Shown here: positions 57,836-64,000 of the stretch, piece by piece | How the letters are laid out: the number at the start of each line of letters is the position of its first letter | How positions within the stretch are numbered: the stretch's first letter is position 1 | NCBI RefSeq assembly: GCF_015477835.1 | Contig: NZ_JADLQN010000001.1 | Span: 1,116,001 to 1,180,000 of the forward strand | DNA: 64,000 bases | Source of the DNA: Nocardia higoensis | GTDB lineage: Bacteria; Actinomycetota; Actinomycetes; Mycobacteriales; Mycobacteriaceae | Reading direction: 5' to 3' | The notes under the pieces: generated by a model | What the model was told of the DNA's origin: nothing | Seen by the model: only the letters and a program-made list of their open reading frames with translations | Database searches by the model: none | Translations under genes and position numbers: made by a program

Positions 57836-59149
57836 ATGCAGAGAAGCGTCCGGGCCTGGTCGGTAGCGCTGGTGACGGCCTGCGGCATCTCGTTCACCGG
57901 AATCGGCACCACCCACGTCGCGGCAAGTCCCCCGCAGATGGCGGCGCCGTCCGGCCCGTGGGGATCGTTCTACGATCCGCCCGCGGTCCTGCCGGGCGAT
58001 GCGGCCGGCGATGTGATCCGCGAGCAGCCCTTCACTCCCGTCCTGTCCGCGCCCTCGGCCGCGGGAACGTTTCCGGGTGCGGCCCGGCGCGTCATGTACC
58101 GCAGCGTCGACGACGCCGGGCAAGCGATCGCGGTGACCGGCAGCTACTTCGAGCCCAGCACGCCATGGCCGGGCTCCGGACCGCGGCCCCTGGTGTCGCT
58201 GGCATCGGGAACGATCGGCGAAGGACGCCAGTGCGCGCCGTCGATCGCCATGCAGTCGCTGGTGCACTACCGACCGCCGTCGGACCTGTCGATCGCCTAC
58301 GAGCAGTTGGCTGTCGCCTACCTTCTCGCGCAGGGGATCGCCGTCGTGTTCACCGACTACGTCGGCCTCGGCACGCCCGGCCCGCATCCGTACGGCAACC
58401 GGGCCGCCTCCGCGCGGGCGGTCATCGACGCGGCCCGAGCCGCCCAGCGCCTGCCCGGAACCTCGCTCGATCCTTCAGGACCGGTCGGATTCTGGGGCTA
58501 TTCCCAGGGCGGTCATGCCGCCGCGGCCGCCGCGGAACTGCAGCCGACCTACGCTCCGGAGCTGAACACGAAGGGCACCTATGCCGGAGCTCCGCCCGTG
58601 AAGCTCGACGACACCCTGGCGCGTGCCGAGGGGAGCACCCTCATCGGAGCCGTCGGCTATTACCTCAACGGCGCCGTACGCACCGATCCGGAGATCGAAT
58701 CCGTGCTCGACCGCGTCCTCAACGACGAGGGCCGAGCCATGATCCGGACCACGGCGAACCAATGTATCGCCGAAACCCTGCTGACCTATTCTTTCCAGCG
58801 CACCTCGCAGTGGACCGTCACCGGGGAATCGCTGGGCGCGGCGGTCGTCGGCGACCCGACCGGGCGGCGCATCGTCGACGACCAGGCCATCGGAAATCTG
58901 ACTCCCTCGGCACCGGTCCTGCTCAGCTCCAATGTCAACGACGACGCGGTCCCCTACCACCGCGTCCGAGAGCTCGCCCAGACCTGGTGTGCGCGAGGAG
59001 TTCCGGTCACAATGCACACCATCGAACTCCCACCGCTCCTGCCGGGGACCGCTGTCGGTCACGGGATCCCCGAATTCACCAACGTGCCCGCGGCCGCCGC
59101 GTGGATGAGCGATCGATTCCGCGGGGTCGCTCCCCCGCCGTGCCGTTAG
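57836..59149 (+). CDS. Secreted lipase (LIP/PF03583-type)
   Basis: 437 residues from the ATG at 57836 with GGGGAG ten bases upstream. The signal peptide ends near residue 30 (ACGISFTGIGTTHVAAS). The secretory lipase family, common in nocardiae and mycobacteria, is recognised by the early SFYDPPAVLPG, the central GQCAPS-like EGRQCAPSIAM, FTDYVGLGTPGPHPYGNR and the nucleophile GYSQGG (Ser223), with late SSNVNDDAVPYHRVREL carrying the Asp. Substrates are probably acylglycerols or esters outside the cell. A hairpin lies 17 bp after the stop. Confidence 0.9.
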   Translation: MQRSVRAWSVALVTACGISFTGIGTTHVAASPPQMAAPSGPWGSFYDPPAVLPGDAAGDVIREQPFTPVLSAPSAAGTFPGAARRVMYRSVDDAGQAIAVTGSYFEPSTPWPGSGPRPLVSLASGTIGEGRQCAPSIAMQSLVHYRPPSDLSIAYEQLAVAYLLAQGIAVVFTDYVGLGTPGPHPYGNRAASARAVIDAARAAQRLPGTSLDPSGPVGFWGYSQGGHAAAAAAELQPTYAPELNTKGTYAGAPPVKLDDTLARAEGSTLIGAVGYYLNGAVRTDPEIESVLDRVLNDEGRAMIRTTANQCIAETLLTYSFQRTSQWTVTGESLGAAVVGDPTGRRIVDDQAIGNLTPSAPVLLSSNVNDDAVPYHRVRELAQTWCARGVPVTMHTIELPPLLPGTAVGHGIPEFTNVPAAAAWMSDRFRGVAPPPCR

Positions 59150-59165
59150 GCGGTCTCCGCGGTGA

Positions 59166-59188
59166 CGCGGGCCGGTCGGCGGCCCGCG
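59166..59188 (+). terminator. Hairpin after the lipase gene
   Basis: CGCGGGCC and GGCCCGCG form an 8-bp stem with a 7-base loop, 17 bp beyond the lipase stop codon. Confidence 0.5.
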
Positions 59189-59285
59189 CGCATCGGCAAC
59201 ACCGCAGTGCCGCAACATCTTCGAGCAGAGATCGACCACGCCGTCGAAAAGTGCCGATGGTGCGCGCAGGCATTGCCCGACTCGG

Positions 59286-59304
59286 GTAGGACAGGCTAAC
59301 CTCC
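59286..59304 (+). promoter_or_regulatory. IdeR/DtxR-like iron box
   Basis: GTAGGACAGGCTAACCTCC matches the IdeR consensus TTAGGTTAGSCTWACCTAA at 14 of 19 positions, with the right half CTAACCT intact. The embedded TAACCT (59297-59302) also fits a -10 element, so a repressor bound here would block polymerase. It ends about 50 bp before the ABC binding-protein start. Confidence 0.55.
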
Positions 59305-59353
59305 ACAAGTTGTCGGAGGTCGAGCTGTACGACGAGTGGGGTGGGTGCGCGCC

Positions 59354-60883
59354 GTGGAGATGAACAGGCGTCGACTGCTCGGTGCCGGTGTCGGCCTGAG
59401 CGCGATCGTGGCGTTGGCGGCGTGCGCAGATCCCGCCGGCTCGGACCGCTCGCCGGGTGCGCCCCGTGGTGGTGGGACACTGCGGGTCGGTGCGATCGGG
59501 AAATCGTCGAAGATCGAGCGGGATCCGCATCGAACGATCAGCAACGACAGTGATTTCCTCATCCTGTCGCTGGTGTTCGACGCGCTGACGGTCCCCGGGG
59601 CCGAGCCGAACGTAGCCCCACGCCTCGCCTCGTCGTGGGTACCCGATGCCGAACAGCGGACCTGGACGTTCACCATCGCCGCGGGGGCCACCTTCCACGA
59701 CGGGCGACCGGTGACCGCCGCAGACGTCGTGTGGTCGCTTCGACGCCTGCGCGAGATCGCCGGCGAGACCAAGGTGCCGGTGCCCTCGGTCGAGGACATC
59801 CGTGCGGCCGGACCGAATGCGGTCGCCCTCACCTGCGCGGCGCCCAACAGCCAGTTGCCGTTGCTGCTGCGCCTGATGACCTTCGTCGTCCCCGAAGGCA
59901 CGACCGACTTCGCCGCGCCCGTCGGCAGTGGGCCGTTCCGGCTCGAGAGCTACTCCGCAGGCAATGCCCGGCTGGTGCGCAACGAGCGGTGGCACGGCGG
60001 CGCCGCACTGCTCGACGCCGTCGAGGTCACCCTGTTCGAGAGCCCGGAATCGATGGCCAACGCGGTCTTGTCCGGACAGATCGACCTCGCCTCGAACGTC
60101 GGCGCGGTCGCCGGGCGCACGGCCGAAGCGCGCGGCGATCTGCGCGTCGTCCGCCGCCCGGACGACGTCGCGGTCGCGATCGCGATGCGCACCTCCGACG
60201 GCCCGTTCGCCGATCCGCGCGTGCGTGAGGCGCTTCGGCTCGCCGTGGACCGCGAAGCGATGGTGGCGCAGGTGCTCTCGGGGTACGGCAGTATCGGCAA
60301 CGACATCCTGGGAACAGCCGACCCGACCTACGACTCCGGCATCCCGCAGCGCCGCCGTGACGTCGAGCGGGCCCGGCAGTTGTTGTCCGAGGCGGGGTTC
60401 GACACCCGGCAGACCTATCGACTGATCACCAAGCAGGAAGCAGTAGGCGAAGTCGAATCGGCGAGGGTCTTCGCGAGCCAGATGAAGGACATCGGCCTCA
60501 CTGTCGAGGTCGTCGTTCAGGAAGCGAATGCCTTCTACGACCAGACCTGGCTCCAGGCGCCGTTCTACACGGTCAACTGGGGAACCAACGATTCCGTCGT
60601 CTTCTTCGCCAGCAAGCTGATGTATTCCGGGACCGCATGGAACGAAACCGGTTTCCGCGACCGCGATTTCGACGCGGCCTACGCGGCGGCTCTCGCCGCA
60701 CCCGCGGGTGCGAAATACACCGAGGCGAGCACGACCATCCAGCGGATCCAGTTCGACCGCGGTGGATACATCGTGTGGGGCATGGCCGACGGCATCGACA
60801 TCGCGTCACGATCCGTGCAGGACCTGCCGACCGCGGGCGGCTACGGCCGAGTCCAGCTCGAGCGCGTCTGGTTGTCGAATTGA
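59354..60883 (+). CDS. Peptide/siderophore-type ABC substrate-binding lipoprotein (SBP family 5)
   Basis: 509 residues. The signal NRRRLLGAGVGLSAIVALAAC has a twin-arginine-like start and a lipobox with Cys24. GTG at 59354 is preferred; the ATG at 59360 and GTG at 59336 are alternatives. The mature part is a DppA/OppA/NikA-type binding protein: GTLRVG near residue 44, APRLASSWVPDAEQRTWTFTIAAGATFHDGRPVTAADVVWSL and GPFRLESYSAGNARLVRNERW. Family members bind peptides, nickel, heme or siderophores. The upstream iron-box-like site favours an iron-related ligand. The stop overlaps the first permease start (TTGA). Confidence 0.9.
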   Translation: MEMNRRRLLGAGVGLSAIVALAACADPAGSDRSPGAPRGGGTLRVGAIGKSSKIERDPHRTISNDSDFLILSLVFDALTVPGAEPNVAPRLASSWVPDAEQRTWTFTIAAGATFHDGRPVTAADVVWSLRRLREIAGETKVPVPSVEDIRAAGPNAVALTCAAPNSQLPLLLRLMTFVVPEGTTDFAAPVGSGPFRLESYSAGNARLVRNERWHGGAALLDAVEVTLFESPESMANAVLSGQIDLASNVGAVAGRTAEARGDLRVVRRPDDVAVAIAMRTSDGPFADPRVREALRLAVDREAMVAQVLSGYGSIGNDILGTADPTYDSGIPQRRRDVERARQLLSEAGFDTRQTYRLITKQEAVGEVESARVFASQMKDIGLTVEVVVQEANAFYDQTWLQAPFYTVNWGTNDSVVFFASKLMYSGTAWNETGFRDRDFDAAYAAALAAPAGAKYTEASTTIQRIQFDRGGYIVWGMADGIDIASRSVQDLPTAGGYGRVQLERVWLSN

Positions 60884-61809
60884 CCGCAGCCGCCCTGCTC
60901 GTGACACGGCGCCTGGCGCTGCTGGTCGCCCTGTTGGCGGTGGTGTTCGTGATCGTGGATCTGCTGCCCGGCAGCGCGGCGCAGGCCGTGCTCGACCGGG
61001 ACGCCACCGCTGAGCAGGTCGAGGTGAAAAGCCGCGAACTCGGACTGGACCGGCCGCTGCCGGTGCGGTTCTGCGACTGGCTCGGCGGCGCCGTCACCGG
61101 CGATTTCGGGACGACGGCGCGCGGAATCCCGGTCGCCGACATCCTCGCGGCCAGATTTCCGCCGACCTTGCTGCTGGCTTCACTCGCGATGGCGATCACC
61201 GTGGTGGTCTCCGTGCTGTGTGGACTGTGGTGGGCGGCGCGGCCCACCGGGACGGCCGCGCGGCTCCTGCAGCCGGGGTCCGCCTTCGTCATCGCGGTTC
61301 CGGAGTTCGTGGTCGCCACCCTGCTGGTGCTGGTCTTCTCGCTGTGGCTGGGCTGGCTGCCCGCGGTGACCATCACCGATCGATCGGGCTATCCGGCGAG
61401 CCCGCAGATGCTGGTACTGCCGGTCGTGGCGCTGGCCGTGCCGCAATCGGCGTGGAACGCCCGCGTGGTCCGTGGCGCGCTGCGCGATGCCGCGGCGGAG
61501 CCGCATGTCGAGAACGCCGTACTCAACGGTCTCCCCGAACGCAGTGTCCTGCTGCGCCACGTCCTGCCGTTCGCCTTGCCGACCGTCGCGGCATCGTTCG
61601 CCACCTCGGTCGGCACCTTGTTCGGCGGGGCGCTGGTCGTCGAGACGATCTTCAACTATCCCGGTGTGGGGTCCACGATCGCCGGGTCGGTCGCCGATCG
61701 CGACACCGCGCTCGTCGCGGCGGTGGTTGCGCTGACCGGCGCGACGATCATGGGCGTGCTGTTGACGGCCGACGCCGTCCGCGCGTGGGCGAATCGAGGC
61801 CGCGCATGA
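60880..61809 (+). CDS. ABC transporter permease (DppB type)
   Basis: 309 residues from the TTG at 60880 overlapping the preceding stop; a GTG at 60901 is possible. The first segment RLALLVALLAVVFVIVDLLPGSAA and five further segments are as in DppB/OppB. The cytoplasmic EAA-type loop that contacts the ATPase is visible as DAAAEPHVENAVLNGLPERSVLLRHVLP. GGALVVETIFNYPGVG is a family hallmark. It forms the channel with the next permease. Confidence 0.9.
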   Translation: MTAAALLVTRRLALLVALLAVVFVIVDLLPGSAAQAVLDRDATAEQVEVKSRELGLDRPLPVRFCDWLGGAVTGDFGTTARGIPVADILAARFPPTLLLASLAMAITVVVSVLCGLWWAARPTGTAARLLQPGSAFVIAVPEFVVATLLVLVFSLWLGWLPAVTITDRSGYPASPQMLVLPVVALAVPQSAWNARVVRGALRDAAAEPHVENAVLNGLPERSVLLRHVLPFALPTVAASFATSVGTLFGGALVVETIFNYPGVGSTIAGSVADRDTALVAAVVALTGATIMGVLLTADAVRAWANRGRA

Positions 61810-62630
61810 CGGTGCGGGCGAGCGGCTCACGGCTGCGGCGGTGGCCGGTCGTGCTGCCCGCCGTGGTGATTCCGACCGTCGCGGTGGCCGGCCCGTTTCT
61901 CGCCCCGCACTCGGTCGATCACCCGGTCGGCATCAGCTTCGCACCACCCGACGGGTCGGCGTGGCTCGGCGGTGACCGGCTCGGCCGCGACGTCGCGAGC
62001 CAACTGCTCCACGGTGGGTGGGGACTGCTGCTGCTCGCCGCGATCATCGCGATCCTGGTGACCTTCCTCGCGGCGGTCCTGGGCTCGCTGGCCGGATTGG
62101 AGCGTGGGATCGGCAGGTGGATCGAACGCGCTGCCGACCTCGGCGTGCTGCTTCCCCCGGTGCTGGCGATGCTGCTGTTCATGCTGTCGTGGCCCGAATC
62201 CGGCGCCGTGGGGCTGGTAGCGGTGGCGGTGATCGCGGGAACGCCGTACACGGCGCGCGTCTTCGCCGCGGCCGCCTCCGGCATCGCGACGGCGGGCTTC
62301 GTCGAGGCCGCCCGCGCCCGCGGCGAGCATCTCGGCTATCTCGTCTTTCGCGAACTGCTGCCGAATCTGCGCGAGACTCTGCTCACTCAGCTCGGCTTGC
62401 GGTTCGTCGAGGCGATGTATCTGGTGAGCACGGCCGCGTTCCTGCACCTGCCCACCACGCTCGGCGACGCCAACTGGGCGGTCATGGTCAGGGAGAACGC
62501 GCCGGGCATCCTGCTCAACCCCGCGGCCGTGCTGGCGCCGAGTCTCGCCATCGGGGTGCTCGCGGTCGGGGTGAACAGCACGGTGGTCGCTTTCGGGCGG
62601 GGAAGGCGTGGCCGGTGGACCACAGGGTGA
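61806..62630 (+). CDS. ABC transporter permease (DppC type)
   Basis: 274 residues; the ATG overlaps the previous stop (ATGA). Typical DppC features are HPVGISFAPPDGSAWLGGDRLGRDV near residue 40 (the LGTDxxGRDV motif) and the EAA loop FVEAARARGEHLGYLVFRELLPNL. There are about six hydrophobic segments. It pairs with the DppB-type subunit in an importer. Confidence 0.9.
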   Translation: MTVRASGSRLRRWPVVLPAVVIPTVAVAGPFLAPHSVDHPVGISFAPPDGSAWLGGDRLGRDVASQLLHGGWGLLLLAAIIAILVTFLAAVLGSLAGLERGIGRWIERAADLGVLLPPVLAMLLFMLSWPESGAVGLVAVAVIAGTPYTARVFAAAASGIATAGFVEAARARGEHLGYLVFRELLPNLRETLLTQLGLRFVEAMYLVSTAAFLHLPTTLGDANWAVMVRENAPGILLNPAAVLAPSLAIGVLAVGVNSTVVAFGRGRRGRWTTG

Positions 62631-64000
62631 GCGTGTCCGAACTCTCGGTCAGCACCGGCTCCGGTGCGCCGATACTGGCGCCGACCTCGCTGCGGGTGCC
62701 CGCGGGCTCGCTGACAGTGCTCATAGGTCCCTCCGGAGCGGGGAAAACCACGCTCATGCGCGCCCTCGTCGGACACCTGTCCGAGGGCACCGTCCGATCC
62801 GGCGGTTCGGTCCACGTCTGCGGAGTGGACGTCTTCGCCCTCGATCCCGCTGCGCTACAGTCCTTCCGCCGCACGAACCTGGCCTTCGTGAGCCAGGACC
62901 CCGGAGCCGCGCTGAATCCGGCGATGCGCGTCCGCTCACTGCTGCGCGAGGCGGCCCCGCGCGCAGGAGAGCGGTCGTTCGACCACATTCTCGCTCGCGT
63001 GGGTCTGCCCGCCGCCTGTCTGCGCCGCCGCCCCCGCGAACTGTCCGGCGGGGAGCAGCGACGTGTCGCGCTCGCACTGGCACTGGTCCGGGATGTCGGG
63101 GTGTTGGTCGTGGACGAGCCGCTCGCGGGCCTGCACGGGCGACTGCGCGCCGAGATCGCCGACCTGCTGCGCTCACTGGCCACCGACAGCGGGGTAGCGG
63201 TGATCACCTCGGGACACGACACACAGATCATGCGCCGGATCGCCGACGAGGTGGTCGCCCTCGGCACATCACCGAGTGTGCTGCGGCGCTTGACGGTTCG
63301 CCTGCCGAGCCCGTCGGCACCGGAGGGCATCGCGCTGCGTGCCCGGGGCATCTCGGCCCGCGCCGGAGCCAGGAAACTGCTCGATTCGGTCGACCTCGAC
63401 ATCGGCTCGGGAGAAAGTGTCGCGCTCGTCGGTCCGTCCGGCGCGGGCAAGACCACCCTGACGCGCGTCCTGGCGGGGATCCACCCGGACGCGACCGGCT
63501 CGGTCGAGGTGAACGGCAGGCCGCTCGCGGTCGGGCGCGGACGCCGAACACGCCGGGATCGGCGACGCATCCAACTGATCCCGCAGAACCCGCTGTCCAC
63601 CCTGAACCCGAAACACACGGTGCTGCAGGCTCTCGCGCGCCCTCTGCGACTGAGCGGCAACGCCGCTCGCGGCGAGGTCCCCGACCACGCCGCCCGGCTG
63701 CTCGCCGATGTCGAGATGAGTCCGGGCATGCTGTCGCGCTACCCCGGCGAACTGTCCGGCGGACAACGCCAGCGCGTCGCGATCGCCCGCGCTCTGGCCA
63801 CCGACCCGGACGTCCTGATCTGCGACGAGATCACCTCCGCACTCGACGCCGACACCGCCGCCTCGATCATGCACCTGGTGGAACGCACCCGGATCGAGCG
63901 CGGCATCGGCGTGCTGGTGGTCAGCCACGACATGGCGTTGGTCGCCGGGCACTGCCACCGCATCGTGGTACTGGCCGACGGCGCGGTCGTCGAGCGAGGC
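62627..64000 (+). CDS. Fused dual-ATPase subunit of the Dpp-type importer (partial)
   Basis: An open frame of 458 codons runs from a GTG that overlaps the permease stop (GTGA) to the window end, so the C-terminus is missing. There are two ABC domains in one chain. The first has Walker A GPSGAGKTT near residue 40, signature LSGGEQRR near 143 and Walker B VLVVDEPLAG. The second has Walker A GPSGAGKTT near 271, signature LSGGQRQRVAIARAL near 379, Walker B VLICDEITSALD and H-loop VVSHDM. This is a DppD-DppF fusion, common in actinobacterial peptide/siderophore importers. It powers uptake through the two permeases. Confidence 0.9.
   Translation, partial: MSVSELSVSTGSGAPILAPTSLRVPAGSLTVLIGPSGAGKTTLMRALVGHLSEGTVRSGGSVHVCGVDVFALDPAALQSFRRTNLAFVSQDPGAALNPAMRVRSLLREAAPRAGERSFDHILARVGLPAACLRRRPRELSGGEQRRVALALALVRDVGVLVVDEPLAGLHGRLRAEIADLLRSLATDSGVAVITSGHDTQIMRRIADEVVALGTSPSVLRRLTVRLPSPSAPEGIALRARGISARAGARKLLDSVDLDIGSGESVALVGPSGAGKTTLTRVLAGIHPDATGSVEVNGRPLAVGRGRRTRRDRRRIQLIPQNPLSTLNPKHTVLQALARPLRLSGNAARGEVPDHAARLLADVEMSPGMLSRYPGELSGGQRQRVAIARALATDPDVLICDEITSALDADTAASIMHLVERTRIERGIGVLVVSHDMALVAGHCHRIVVLADGAVVERG

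Overview
High-GC actinobacterial DNA from a mycolic-acid-containing member of the Mycobacteriales, most like Nocardia or Rhodococcus. The support is an RbpA, an antigen-85-type mycolyltransferase, a FadD17-type steroid acyl-CoA synthetase behind a perfect KstR-type box, an Lnt/amidohydrolase/FxsA block like that next to rbpA in mycobacteria, many GTG starts and many 4-bp start/stop overlaps. No rRNA, tRNA, CRISPR array, phage gene or transposase was seen.

Layout. 0.2-4.3 kb: a coupled operon of membrane proteins and a cupredoxin-like lipoprotein, function unknown. 4.4-9.0 kb: fadD17-like gene, convergent reductase/SDR pair, divergent IclR regulator. 9.1-15.8 kb: alpha/beta hydrolase, two EmrB/QacA-type efflux pumps each beside its own MarR-type regulator, and a crotonase. 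15.9-19.6 kb: aldehyde dehydrogenase with DUF779 partner, universal stress protein, two small unknown genes. 19.9-27.2 kb: DUF72, deaminase, small membrane protein, secreted beta-propeller-like protein, Ag85-type esterase, second stress protein, TIGR01777 epimerase. 27.2-29.7 kb: probable copper module (membrane protein, PCu(A)C chaperone, Tat-exported DyP peroxidase). 29.8-37.2 kb: nitronate monooxygenase, acyl-CoA synthetase, HdeD, VOC protein, GT9, ArsR, M23 peptidase, Zn-finger protein, rbpA. 37.3-53.1 kb: one 4620-residue four-module NRPS followed by a DrrA/DrrB-type exporter. 53.5-57.6 kb: lnt, amidohydrolase, fxsA. 57.8-59.1 kb: secreted lipase. 59.4-64.0 kb: Dpp/Opp-type ABC importer, cut by the window end.

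The most notable region is the NRPS island. Module 1 looks like enterobactin synthase EntF in its C, A (ten-residue code read as serine) and TE relatives, and three further modules follow. The island lies between rbpA and lnt, where a ppm1-type mannosyltransferase gene would be expected from mycobacterial gene order, and none is visible. About 6 kb upstream of the NRPS start, the peptide-type ABC importer has a 14/19 match to the IdeR iron box over its putative -10 element. A peptide siderophore made by the NRPS, exported by DrrAB and re-imported by the ABC system is a plausible but unproven reading.

Regulatory DNA is rich: a perfect KstR-type box, two MarR-type palindromes, 22-bp-phased repeats at the IclR gene, an ECF-sigma-like rbpA promoter with an internal 16-bp-period duplication, a likely leaderless M23 gene, and several strong hairpin terminators.
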